A stretch of DNA of 21,068 nt from CAZMCC01 sp964564695 (GCA_964564695.1 CAZMCC010000071.1:1-21068); one strand, 5' to 3'. Positions 8,724 through 16,078 are shown, counted from the stretch's first letter. Numbers and translations: made by a program. The notes: a model not told the origin generated them from the letters alone.

Positions 8724-9950
8724 CTAGCGGGGTTTAGCGGCGGGATCGGACGCGGGAGCGGGGGGGGCGGGAGGTGGGGCGTCCTTCGCCGTGACTTTCG
8801 ACCCCGGACGGACCTTGAGCACGCCGAGCGTGATGACGCGGTCGGTGGGGGTGAGCCCGTCTTCGACGACGCGCAGCGAGCCCTCGAGCGTTCCGATCTT
8901 CACTCGGCGTGCTTCCACTTCGCCGCTGTCGCTGACGACCAGGGCGAAGCGGCCCTGCTGGTCGCTCAGGAGCGCGGCCTCGGGGACGAGCAGGCATTTG
9001 CGGGTGGACATCGGGAAGCGGATGCGGGCGAAGTAGCCGGGAATCAGGTTCTCATCGGCGTTCTCGTACAACGTGCGGACGCGGAGCGTGCCGGTCTGAT
9101 TGTCGATCTGCGGGGCGACGTAGTTGACGCGCCCGGCGACGGAGAACTCCCCGTTGTCGGAGAGCGCCAGTTCGGCCGGGCGCCACTCGCCGGGCGCGAC
9201 CTGGCCCGGCTCGGCGCCGCCTTCACCACCCGCGGCGGCGCGGGCACGCCGGACCTTGAGGACGTCGGACTCGCTCACGTCGACCGACACGAAGGCGGGC
9301 GTGCTTTTGACGATGGTGGCCAGGAGCGTGGTCTCGGCGCGTCCGACGAGGTTGCCCATGTCGACTTCGTTCTTGGTGATCCGGCCGTCGATCGGGGCGA
9401 CGATGGTGCAGTACTCGAGGTTCAGCTTGGCGTCGACGAGCGAGGCCTTGGCCTTGGCGATGTCGGCCTCGACGACGTCGCGCTTGGCCGCCTTGATGAT
9501 CGCGTCGATGCGCGGGCCGGCGTTCTGGTCGGCGAGCTCCTGGGCGAGCTTCGCGTCGTTCTGGGCGCCCAGGAAGGCGGCCTCGTTCGCACGCACCGTC
9601 GCCTCGGCCTGCGCGACCGCGGCCTCGTACTGGCGCTTGTCGATCTCGAACAGCACGTCGCCGGCCTTGACCGCCTGGCCGGGCTTGAAGTTGATCTTCT
9701 CGAGGAAGCCGGCAACACGGGCCCGCAGCTCGACGGTCTGCGAGGCCTCGACGGTGCCGGTGTAGGTGATGTACTCGATGACGTCGCGCTCGACGGGCCG
9801 GGCGACGATGACCTCGGGCGGCGGCGGGGGGGCTGCCTGGGCCTTGGCGTCTTGCTTCTCGCAGCCGCACAGGGCCGCGCCGGTGAGGGCGACGCCCAGC
9901 GCCAAGGTGGCGAGCCCGCTCGCGCGGGTGAATCGTTCGATGGCGCTCAC
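8724..9950 (-). CDS. RND efflux periplasmic adaptor (membrane fusion protein), lipoprotein
   Basis: The product is 408 residues from a GTG at 9950. The signal region ends in LCGC (Cys30), so it is a probable lipoprotein, as in AcrA/MexA. The order of parts fits the family: a Pro-rich linker, first half of the lipoyl/barrel-sandwich domain (TGTVEASQTVELRARVAGFLEK, F-K-P-G-Q-A-V-K-A-G-D), a long alpha-hairpin (about 105-180), second lipoyl half (TIVAPIDGRITKNEVDMG), then beta-barrel and membrane-proximal domains and a Pro/Ala-rich end. It bridges the pump to the outer-membrane channel. The GTG was chosen because an AGGGAG lies 8 bases upstream and because its GTGA overlaps the TGA of the preceding channel gene, the classic coupling arrangement. 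The open frame continues upstream to 10772, but that portion is antigenic-looking shadow of the channel gene rather than protein. Confidence 0.95.
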   Translation of the reverse strand: MSAIERFTRASGLATLALGVALTGAALCGCEKQDAKAQAAPPPPPEVIVARPVERDVIEYITYTGTVEASQTVELRARVAGFLEKINFKPGQAVKAGDVLFEIDKRQYEAAVAQAEATVRANEAAFLGAQNDAKLAQELADQNAGPRIDAIIKAAKRDVVEADIAKAKASLVDAKLNLEYCTIVAPIDGRITKNEVDMGNLVGRAETTLLATIVKSTPAFVSVDVSESDVLKVRRARAAAGGEGGAEPGQVAPGEWRPAELALSDNGEFSVAGRVNYVAPQIDNQTGTLRVRTLYENADENLIPGYFARIRFPMSTRKCLLVPEAALLSDQQGRFALVVSDSGEVEARRVKIGTLEGSLRVVEDGLTPTDRVITLGVLKVRPGSKVTAKDAPPPAPPAPASDPAAKPR

Positions 9951-11602
9951 TGGTTCGCTCCCTCTGGCTCGGGTTCGGGGGCGGGGGCCACCGGACGCTC
10001 GAATCCGAGGTCCTTGCCCTTGTCCCAATCGCTGTTCAAGACGTCGCCCCAGTCGGTGCGGTCGCGCATGCGCTTGGCGGTGTCGTGGTCGATGAATTCG
10101 CTGCCCACGCTGGGCTCCCAGCCGCCGCCCAGGGCGCGGTAGGTGCGGACAGCCCCCAGCGCGATGGACGCGCGGGCGGCGGTGAGGCTGTCCTGCTGCT
10201 CGACGAGGTCGGTCTGCGCGATGTTCACGCGGATGAAGTCGACGGCGCCGGCGCGGTACTGGATCAGCGAGAGCTCGCTGCTGCGCTTCGACGCGCTCAC
10301 GGCCTCGGTGAGATACCCCGTGCGCTCGCGGGCCTTGAGGAATTCCGAGAGCCCGGACTCGACGTCGGCCGCCGCACGCAGCACCGATTCCTGGTACGCG
10401 GCCACGGCCTGCTCGTACTGGGCGTCCTGCACGCGGATGTTGCTCTCGATGCGCCCGTAGTTGAGCACGGGCCAGTTGACCTGCAGGCCGATGAAGCCGG
10501 CGAAGGAGTTGGCGTCGAAGACGTTGTTGAGGTTCGGGCCGCGGACGCTCTCGAAGTTGCTGCTGACAAATCCGGTGGAGCCGGTGATCGAGATCTGCGG
10601 GTAGAGGTCGGCGGTGGCTTCGCCGATGCGGGCGCTCTGGGCCGCGGCGATCCGCTCGGCGGCCCGCACGTCGGGGCGGCGGCGCAGCAGTTCGGCGGGG
10701 ACGCCCAGGGCAATCTCCGGCGGGGCTTGGGGGACCGTGAGCCCCCGCCCGTCGATGGAATGCAGCTCCCACTCCAGCTCGGACGGGGCCTGGCCCAGGA
10801 GCACGCCGAGGGCGAGCTTGGTCTGGCGCAGGGCGTTCTCAAGGTCGGGGATGAGGGCCTGGGTGTTGGCGAGGGTGGAGCGGGCGGTGGCGACGTCGAG
10901 TTCGGAGACGGCGCCCGCCTTGAGGCGGGTCTGCGTGAGCTTGAGCGTGTCGGACTGCAGCGCGACGTTCTCGCGGGCGTAGACGAGGCGCTCTTCGAGC
11001 GAGCGGAGCAGGATGTAGTTCGTCGCGACGTCGGCCGCGAGGCTCACGAGCACCGCGTCGTAGTCCGCGACGGTGGCGAGGAGCTGGGCGTCGGAGGCCT
11101 CGATGCCGCGACGGAACTTGCCCCAGAAGTCAAGCTCCCACGCGGCCTGGAGGCCGACTCGGTCGGTCGCGAAGGAGCGGTCGGTGGTCGCACTCGGGTC
11201 GTTGACGCTGACGCGGTTGTTGTCGATCCCCCCGAAGGCTTCCTGGATCTGCGGGAAGAACTGGCCGACGGCGATCCCGCGGGCGGCGCGGGCCTCGAGG
11301 ACGCGCAGGCCGGCCTGACGCAGCGTGAGGTTCTGCCCCATGGCGCTGCGAACCAGGGAGGTGAGGACGGGGTCGTTGAAGGTCGTCCACCAGTCGGCGA
11401 CGACGGCGTTGTGTTCGGCGGCCGCTCCCGACCACTCCGCATTGAGCGTCGCGTCGGGGGTCTGGTACTCGGGTCCGACCTTGCAGCCGGTGAGCGCGAG
11501 GGCGGCCGCGGCGCCCGCGGCGGCCCACCAGACGCCACGAATTTCGCCACTCTCGCGACAAGGCCGCGGATCCGGCGTTCGAGCGTATGAACCGACCGGC
11601 AT
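9947..11602 (-). CDS. Outer-membrane efflux lipoprotein, NodT/OprM (TolC) family
   Basis: The product is 551 residues from the ATG at 11602. A hydrophobic signal ends in the lipobox LTGC (Cys40), followed directly by KVGPEYQTP, the usual N-terminus of mature NodT-family channels. Two repeated coiled-coil halves follow; the SLEERLVYARENVALQSDTL and TRLKAGAVSELDVATARS segments match the first half, and SELSLIQYRAGAVDFIRV matches the equivalent point of the second half. It would form the trimeric outer-membrane exit duct for the adaptor and pump encoded downstream. Presence of this protein implies a diderm envelope. The ATG at 11602 is preferred over 11680 or 11653 because it leaves a normal-length signal peptide and has AAAGGGG upstream; the earlier ones would begin at or upstream of the likely promoter. 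Its stop overlaps the adaptor start by four bases. Confidence 0.94.
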   Translation of the reverse strand: MPVGSYARTPDPRPCRESGEIRGVWWAAAGAAAALALTGCKVGPEYQTPDATLNAEWSGAAAEHNAVVADWWTTFNDPVLTSLVRSAMGQNLTLRQAGLRVLEARAARGIAVGQFFPQIQEAFGGIDNNRVSVNDPSATTDRSFATDRVGLQAAWELDFWGKFRRGIEASDAQLLATVADYDAVLVSLAADVATNYILLRSLEERLVYARENVALQSDTLKLTQTRLKAGAVSELDVATARSTLANTQALIPDLENALRQTKLALGVLLGQAPSELEWELHSIDGRGLTVPQAPPEIALGVPAELLRRRPDVRAAERIAAAQSARIGEATADLYPQISITGSTGFVSSNFESVRGPNLNNVFDANSFAGFIGLQVNWPVLNYGRIESNIRVQDAQYEQAVAAYQESVLRAAADVESGLSEFLKARERTGYLTEAVSASKRSSELSLIQYRAGAVDFIRVNIAQTDLVEQQDSLTAARASIALGAVRTYRALGGGWEPSVGSEFIDHDTAKRMRDRTDWGDVLNSDWDKGKDLGFERPVAPAPEPEPEGANQ

Positions 11603-11651
11603 GACTGTTCCGCCCCTTTCTTCCGGGCGAACAAACGGGCCCAAGTACCGC

Positions 11652-11680
11652 ATGCTACCCAAGTTGCATGCAGGATGCAA
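11652..11680 (-). promoter_or_regulatory. Candidate sigma-70 promoter of the RND efflux operon
   Basis: Read on the minus strand, TTGCAT (11675-11680) and TAGCAT (11652-11657) are separated by exactly 17 bases, each matching four of six consensus positions. Transcription would begin near 11645, about 43 bases before the channel gene start. The gap between SulP and the efflux operon is only 129 bases and is visibly less GC-rich than its surroundings. This is a pattern match without experimental support. Confidence 0.4.
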
Positions 11681-11706
11681 AGCACTTCATCCCATCCAAA
11701 GTGCTT
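11680..11706. repeat. 8-bp inverted repeat between SulP and the efflux operon
   Basis: AAGCACTT (11680-11687) and AAGTGCTT (11699-11706) are perfect reverse complements with an 11-base loop. The position is just past the SulP stop (11732) and abuts the candidate -35 of the efflux promoter. It could be a weak terminator for SulP (only a short T run follows) or an operator for the efflux genes. Confidence 0.35.
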
Positions 11707-11731
11707 CTTTCATCGAAGTCCGCTAGCCGCA

Positions 11732-13474
11732 TCAGCCCGATTTGACCGGAATACTGCTTTGTGCAGCGTCAACGGCGTCGGCCACGGACGTGAACCGGTC
11801 GATTTCGCCCACGACATGATTCAGACCTTCGCGACGCAGCCGGTCGCGCACGGTCGAGCGGGCCTCGACAACGTGCAATCGGACGCCCATGTCCGAGAGA
11901 TTGCCGGCGAGCTCGCGGAGCATCGCGGCTCCCGCCATGTCCACGTACGGCGACGCCGAGAGGTCGCACACGGCGGCGGTTGCGGCGCCCGCCAGCGAGC
12001 GGACGCGGGCCACCACGGCGTCGTGCACGTGGTCGGCGTTGAAATACACGAGGCTGCCCTCGGGTCGGAAGATGACCACACCGGGGACGGCCTCGTTGTC
12101 GGTGTGGCGATCGAGGTCGGAGAAGCGCCGGCTCCCCGGGATGCGCCCCAGGAACGCGACATGCAGACCGGCCGCGCGCCGGATGAGCAGGACCATCGAG
12201 ATGACGGCCCCGATGAGCACGCCGCGGAGCAGGCCGCTGACGAGCACGCCACAGAGCGCGATCGCCGCGATCCCGAACTCGCCTCGGTCGGCACGCCAGA
12301 GGTGCTTGAGGGCCGAGACGTTGATGAGGCTCGCGACGGCCATGAGCACGACGGCCGCGAGCACGGGCTGCGGGAGGTCGCGGAGCATGCCGGAAAGGAA
12401 CAGGGCGACGACGAGCATCAGCACGCCGGCGACCAGGCCCGAGGCGGGCGTGCGGGCGCCCGCGCTTTTGTTGACGAGCGATTGCGACATGCCCCCGCTG
12501 ACGGGGAATCCATGCCCGAGGCCCGCGGCGAGGTTCGCCCCGGCGAGGGCGAGGAACTCGCGGTTGGCGTCGAGGCGGCGCTTGTGCGCGATGGCGAACA
12601 TGCGCCCGATGGCGGTGGTCTCGACCGCACTGAGCAGGAAACACGCCATCGCGAGCGGAAGCACGGTATTCAGGTCCGCGAGCGTGACGGCGGGGAGGCC
12701 GACGGGCGGGAAACCCTGGGGCACGTCGCCGAGCATCTTCACGCCGCGGGCGCCGAGGTTGGCCCAGTGGGCGACCATGATGCCGGCAATGACGACGAAG
12801 AGGGCCACGGGGAGTCGTTTGAAGAAGATCTTGCCGACGATGAGGATGCCCAGGGCAGCGCCGCCGATCGCGACCGACGCGCCATTGGTCTCGTGCAGGT
12901 GGGTAAAGAGGTAATGGAAGCAGTGCAGGCAGGAGCCGTGGGGCGAGCTCATGCCCAGGAGCTTGGGGATCTGGGTGCTCGCAAGGGTGAGGGCGACGCC
13001 GACCTTGAAACCGACGAGCACGGTCTCGGAGACGAACGAGACGAGCGAGCCGGCGCGGACGAACCAGGCGGCCAGGGCCATCGCGCCGACGAGCAGGGCC
13101 GTGAGGCTGGCGAGGGCGCCGAACCGCGAGACGTCGCCGCCGGCAAGCTCACCGAGAGAGGTGCCCACGAGCAGCGAGATGGCCGAGGTGACGGTGACGA
13201 CCGTGTGGCGCGAACTGCACAGTGCCCAGAACACCAGGCCGGCGAAGATGCAGGAGTAGAGCCCGGCCTCGGGGGGCAGGCGGGCGAGCGACGCGTCGCC
13301 GATGGCCGCGGGAAGTGCGTACGCCGCGAGCGTGAGCCCGGCGACGGCGTCGGCGCGGAGGGTGGGCCCGTTGTATCCGCGTGTCCACTCGAGCAGCGGC
13401 GTGCGTTCGCGACGCGTGGCGGAAACCGCGGCCGGCGCAGGGGGGGGGGGCGGGGGCGGGGGCGGGGGGGGCAG
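11732..13474 (-). CDS. SulP family anion transporter with C-terminal STAS domain; start codon uncertain
   Basis: The coding similarity begins with GYNGPTLRADAVAGLTLAAY, the conserved N-terminus of SulP transporters, encoded around 13325-13384. It continues through about ten hydrophobic segments and ends in a STAS domain (about the last 110 residues; DLSASPYVDMAG is its phosphosite-like loop). Such proteins move sulfate, bicarbonate or other anions; the substrate here is unknown. The first GTG, at 13234, falls inside the second hydrophobic segment and cannot be the true start. No ATG, GTG or TTG exists in frame between the PPK2 stop (13490) and there. The coordinates use a CTG at 13474 preceded by AGAGG at 6 bases, giving 580 residues beginning Leu, then 11 prolines. 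A CTG at 13396, a start inside PPK2, amber readthrough or a sequence error are alternatives. The gene itself is secure; its left end is firm. Confidence 0.82.
   Translation of the reverse strand: MPPPPPPPPPPPAPAAVSATRRERTPLLEWTRGYNGPTLRADAVAGLTLAAYALPAAIGDASLARLPPEAGLYSCIFAGLVFWALCSSRHTVVTVTSAISLLVGTSLGELAGGDVSRFGALASLTALLVGAMALAAWFVRAGSLVSFVSETVLVGFKVGVALTLASTQIPKLLGMSSPHGSCLHCFHYLFTHLHETNGASVAIGGAALGILIVGKIFFKRLPVALFVVIAGIMVAHWANLGARGVKMLGDVPQGFPPVGLPAVTLADLNTVLPLAMACFLLSAVETTAIGRMFAIAHKRRLDANREFLALAGANLAAGLGHGFPVSGGMSQSLVNKSAGARTPASGLVAGVLMLVVALFLSGMLRDLPQPVLAAVVLMAVASLINVSALKHLWRADRGEFGIAAIALCGVLVSGLLRGVLIGAVISMVLLIRRAAGLHVAFLGRIPGSRRFSDLDRHTDNEAVPGVVIFRPEGSLVYFNADHVHDAVVARVRSLAGAATAAVCDLSASPYVDMAGAAMLRELAGNLSDMGVRLHVVEARSTVRDRLRREGLNHVVGEIDRFTSVADAVDAAQSSIPVKSG
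13439..13471. repeat. G/C homopolymer tract (four G-runs on the plus strand) encoding poly-proline
   Basis: On the plus strand there are runs of 10, 5, 5 and 8 G separated by single C. Read on the minus strand in the SulP frame it gives 11 consecutive proline codons. Four G-runs with one-base loops fit a G-quadruplex pattern on the strand that is template for SulP. The exact length is vulnerable to sequencing or assembly error and to slippage in vivo. Confidence 0.7.
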
Positions 13475-13489
13475 CGCGGGCCTCTGGTC

Positions 13490-14296
13490 CTAGAAGACCT
13501 CTTTGACGAAGCGGCTTCCCGCGAGCGAGGCCTGGTCGTCGTAGGCGCCCTTGTTCGAGCGCTTGGGGAGCTTCACCTTGTCCCGCTTGACCTTCTTGTG
13601 CGGGATCGAGTCGAGGAGGTGCCGGATGATGTTCAGGCGGGCTCGCTTCTTGTCGTCGGAGCGGACGAGGTTCCACGGGGCGTGGGCGGTGTCGGTGGCC
13701 TCGAGCATCATGTCGCGGGCCCGCGAGTACTCGAACCACTTGGTCCGCGAGGGCAGGTCCATCGGGCTGAGCTTCCATTGGCGCACGGGATCGGTGATGC
13801 GAGCCTCGAAGCGGCGCTTCTGCTCGTCGTCGCTGACCTCGAGCCAGTACTTGAGCAGGATGACGCCGCCGTCGACCATGTAGTTCTCGATGGCCGGGCA
13901 CAGCTCGAGGAACCGCTTGTGCTGCTTGGGGGTGCAGAAGCCCATGACGTATTCGACGCCGGCGCGGTTGTACCAGGAGCGGTCGAAGATCACGATCTCG
14001 CCGGCGGCCGGGAAGTGCTGCATGTACCGCTGGATGTACATCTGCGACTTCTCGCGGTCGGAGGGGGCCGGCAGGGCCACCAGCCGGAACACCCGCGGGC
14101 TGACGCGCTCGGTGATGGCCTTGATCGTCCCGCCCTTGCCCGCGCCGTCACGCCCCTCGAAGATGACGATGACCCGCAGGCCTTCCTGCTTGACCCACTC
14201 CTGGAGGGCGCACAGCTCGGCCTGCAGCTTGCGGAGCTGCCTTTCGTAGTCCTTGCGCTTCATCGGTTCGCGCTGGTCGTTCGATTTCTTGCCCAT
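13490..14296 (-). CDS. ppk2: Polyphosphate kinase 2 (PPK2) family protein
   Basis: The product is 268 residues, normal for single-domain PPK2. It carries a Walker A loop FEGRDGAGKGG (about residues 47-56), a Walker B segment IVIFDRSWYNRAGVE with Asp105, and the lid-type stretch RRFEARITDPVRQWKLSPMD. These define the PPK2 family, which transfers phosphate between polyphosphate and nucleoside di- or monophosphates. Whether it prefers GDP, ADP or AMP cannot be settled by eye. The ATG at 14296 was chosen over 14392 because the family begins shortly before the KRKDYERQLRKLQAEL helix, and the earlier one lies on the likely promoter. Its TAG stop at 13490-13492 is in the same frame as the following SulP gene, separated by a proline-rich stretch. 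The DUF899 gene lies 153 bases upstream on the same strand. Confidence 0.94.
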   Translation of the reverse strand: MGKKSNDQREPMKRKDYERQLRKLQAELCALQEWVKQEGLRVIVIFEGRDGAGKGGTIKAITERVSPRVFRLVALPAPSDREKSQMYIQRYMQHFPAAGEIVIFDRSWYNRAGVEYVMGFCTPKQHKRFLELCPAIENYMVDGGVILLKYWLEVSDDEQKRRFEARITDPVRQWKLSPMDLPSRTKWFEYSRARDMMLEATDTAHAPWNLVRSDDKKRARLNIIRHLLDSIPHKKVKRDKVKLPKRSNKGAYDDQASLAGSRFVKEVF

Positions 14297-14363
14297 GGGA
14301 TTGGTGCCTTGTAGAAGCGGCGGGGGGTGCTCGTTGGCGAGAGCGCAGGCCTGCCGCTTCCCC

Positions 14364-14395
14364 ACCATATATAAGGGGGAATTCACAAGCAAGAA
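14364..14395 (-). promoter_or_regulatory. AT-rich candidate promoter upstream of PPK2-SulP
   Basis: Within very GC-rich DNA the minus strand reads TTCTTGCTTGTGAATT, then CCCCCTTATATATGG. TATATG or TATGGT can serve as -10 with TTCTTG or TTGCTT as -35 at 17-18 bases. This is the only AT-rich island between the DUF899 stop and the PPK2 start, and it would give a leader of some 60 bases. It is pattern evidence only. Confidence 0.35.
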
Positions 14396-14409
14396 CCGTT
14401 CTGAGAATT

Positions 14410-14436
14410 GGGGTGGGGGGTGGGGGGTGGGGCGGG
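14410..14436 (+). repeat. G-rich tract (G4-T-G6-T-G6-T-G4-C-G3), G-quadruplex-like
   Basis: The plus strand has five consecutive G-runs with one-base loops between the DUF899 stop (14450) and the PPK2 promoter island. Transcripts of the neighbouring minus-strand genes would carry the C-rich complement. A similar G7-T-G6-T-G4 tract is found at 18075-18093. Confidence 0.6.
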
Positions 14437-14449
14437 CCGAGCGCGAGCC

Positions 14450-15037
14450 TCAGGTCCTGGGCGTGTACGCGTACTTCGGCGACCACGGCCCCGCGCCCGT
14501 GGGGAGCAGGTCGAAGAGGTGCCACGCGGAGCAGAAGAGGTCGCCGGGGCCGAAGGTCGCCACGCCGGTGCGCACGATCGTGCCGTCGCTTCGCCGGTGG
14601 AAGCCGGAGGCGCCGGGGTGAAAGCTCCCGGCCGGGTCTTCAAAGCCGAGGTCCGCGGCGAAGGTCGAGCCGGCGCACGAAAGCGTCCGGAACGTCCACT
14701 GTCGCGAGGCGGCGAACTCGCGCATCACCGGCGGCTCATCGGGCGAGATGACGACGAAGGCGACGCGGTTGGCCAGGTGCTGGGCGAGCCCGTTGAACCC
14801 GTCGGCCCAGAGCGTGCAGTACACGCACCGACGTCCCATGTTGTGGATGACGAGCAGCTCGCTGCCGGTTCCGAACAGCGACGAGAACTTGACCGGAGAG
14901 GCGTCGGCCTCGGCGAGCGTCCAGTCCTTGACGGGCTCGGGCTCCCGCTTGCGCTTCAGGTCGACGAGCTCTCGGCGAAGGCGGGCGATCTCGGCCTCGA
15001 CTCGCTGGATGTCAGATGTCGGGCTGCTCGCGGCCAT
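14450..15037 (-). CDS. DUF899 family thioredoxin-like protein
   Basis: The product is 195 residues. An N-terminal coiled helix (about 9-32, IQRVEAEIARLRRELVDLKR) precedes a thioredoxin-like core with CVYC (Cys71, Cys74) in NMGRRCVYCTLWADGF, the DUF899 hallmark. VAFVVISPDEPPVMREFAASR and later DLGFEDPAGSFHPGASGFHRRSDG also match the family. The presence of both cysteines allows a redox role, but no substrate is known for the family. There is no signal peptide, so it is cytoplasmic. The ATG at 15037 was chosen because GGAGG lies 8 bases upstream. It is divergent from the BtpA-like gene with 136 bases between, and upstream of PPK2 on the same strand. Confidence 0.86.
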   Translation of the reverse strand: MAASSPTSDIQRVEAEIARLRRELVDLKRKREPEPVKDWTLAEADASPVKFSSLFGTGSELLVIHNMGRRCVYCTLWADGFNGLAQHLANRVAFVVISPDEPPVMREFAASRQWTFRTLSCAGSTFAADLGFEDPAGSFHPGASGFHRRSDGTIVRTGVATFGPGDLFCSAWHLFDLLPTGAGPWSPKYAYTPRT

Positions 15038-15050
15038 GGCGAAAGCCTCC

Positions 15051-15064
15051 ACTACGCACGTAGT
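15051..15064. promoter_or_regulatory. Small operator-like palindrome in the DUF899/BtpA divergent gap
   Basis: ACTACG and CGTAGT are perfect reverse complements around a two-base centre (CA). The site sits right upstream of the DUF899 ribosome binding site and is followed by a T run on the plus strand. It could bind a regulator of the divergent pair; with 6-base arms, chance occurrence is not excluded. Confidence 0.25.
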
Positions 15065-15173
15065 TTTTCCCCCGCACCGGCCCAAAAGTTGCAACACACC
15101 ACTCGCAATCTTTGGCGAGCATACAAGAATTCATACTTCGCCACCAGATCAAACCATCGAGAATTCAAACGAA

Positions 15174-15998
15174 ATGCTCAGCAAGTCGCTCATCGGCATG
15201 ATCCACCTCGCGGCCCTTCCCGGCACCCCCAAAGCGGGTGCGATCGGCGGGGCCGACGACGCCCGGCACCTGATCGATCAAATCGCCCAGGCCGCGGCTG
15301 ACGAGGCGAAGACGCTGGTCGACGCCGGGTTCGACGGCGCGCTGATCGAGAACATGCACGACGTGCCGTACGTGCAGGCCCCGCACGATCCGGTCGTCAC
15401 GGCGGCGATGACGGCGGCAGGATTGGCCGTGCGGGCGGCGGCGCCCAAGCTGATGCTGGGCGTGCAGGTGCTGTCGATCGGGTGGCGCGAGGCGATGGCG
15501 GTGGCGCTGGCGATCGGCGCGGACTTCATCCGGGTGGAGAACTTTGTGTTCGCGCACGTGGCGGACGAGGGGCTGCTGACGGAGGCGGTTTCGGGGCCGC
15601 TGCTGCGCTACCGGCGGACGATCGGGGCGGGCCACATCCGTGTGTACGCGGACATCAAAAAGAAGCACGCGTCTCACGCGATCACGGGGGACCAGTCGAT
15701 CGAGCTGGCGGCCCAGGGGGCAGAGCTGTTCCTGGCCGACGGGCTGATCCTGTCGGGGGTGCACACGGGGAGCCCGGCGAGCGTGTCGGAGCTCAAGGCG
15801 GTGTCGGGGGTCACGGACCTGCCGCTGCTCATCGGCTCGGGCGTGACGCCCGAGCAGGTCGGGCCGCTCTTCGAGCACGCCGATGCGCTGATCGTGGGGA
15901 CGTGGATCAAGCGCGGCGGGGTGTGGTCGAACCCGGTGGACGCGGGGCGGGCGGCGAACCTGGTGGCGGCGCGGCGCGAGGCGGGGCACGGGGGGTAG
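15174..15998 (+). CDS. BtpA/SgcQ family TIM-barrel protein
   Basis: The product is 274 residues, the usual family length. It opens with the signature KSLIGMIHLAALPGTPKAG, followed by TLVDAGFDGALIENMHDVPYV and VRAAAPKLMLGVQVL. It ends with LLIGSGVTPEQVGPLFEHADALIVGTWIKRGG, a phosphate-binding type loop at the end of a TIM barrel. In cyanobacteria BtpA affects photosystem I stability, and SgcQ is encoded in an E. coli sugar locus; neither gives a reaction. Without photosynthesis genes here, a sugar-phosphate or nucleoside role is more likely, but that is inference. The ATG at 15174 was chosen because the conserved sequence starts five residues later; the frame upstream to 14748 is antisense to DUF899. 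The ribosome site is weak. Confidence 0.9.
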   Translation: MLSKSLIGMIHLAALPGTPKAGAIGGADDARHLIDQIAQAAADEAKTLVDAGFDGALIENMHDVPYVQAPHDPVVTAAMTAAGLAVRAAAPKLMLGVQVLSIGWREAMAVALAIGADFIRVENFVFAHVADEGLLTEAVSGPLLRYRRTIGAGHIRVYADIKKKHASHAITGDQSIELAAQGAELFLADGLILSGVHTGSPASVSELKAVSGVTDLPLLIGSGVTPEQVGPLFEHADALIVGTWIKRGGVWSNPVDAGRAANLVAARREAGHGG

Positions 15999-16048
15999 GG
16001 CTTGCCTGCTTTGAAAGCGGCATCGATTCTGGTCTGACGAGAAGGACA

Positions 16049-16078
16049 CATGCTCAAGCCCAGAGCGGCTTGAGCATG
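16049..16078. repeat. Perfect 12-bp inverted repeat, strong hairpin, possible terminator after the BtpA-like gene
   Basis: CATGCTCAAGCC (16049-16060) and GGCTTGAGCATG (16067-16078) pair perfectly around the six-base loop CAGAGC. It lies 51 bases after the BtpA-like stop. No T run follows, so if it terminates transcription it does so without the standard U-tract; mRNA stabilisation or a mobile REP-like origin is equally possible. The remainder of the 268-base gap (15999-16266) shows no gene. Confidence 0.75.

Noticed and set aside
10085..11590. 501-residue open frame on the plus strand
   Set aside because: It is antisense to the outer-membrane efflux lipoprotein, whose lipobox and repeats are clear; the plus-strand translation has no recognisable motif.
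13149..13901. 250-residue minus-strand frame spanning the PPK2-SulP junction, considered as the link between the two
   Set aside because: It is a different frame from both genes and its translation is Arg/Pro/His shadow sequence with no transporter or kinase motif.
11675..14314. 879-residue open frame on the plus strand
   Set aside because: It is antisense to SulP and PPK2, both with conserved motifs. Its translation is Gly/Ala/Glu/Asp/Arg-rich without any domain pattern, as expected for the complement of GC-rich genes.
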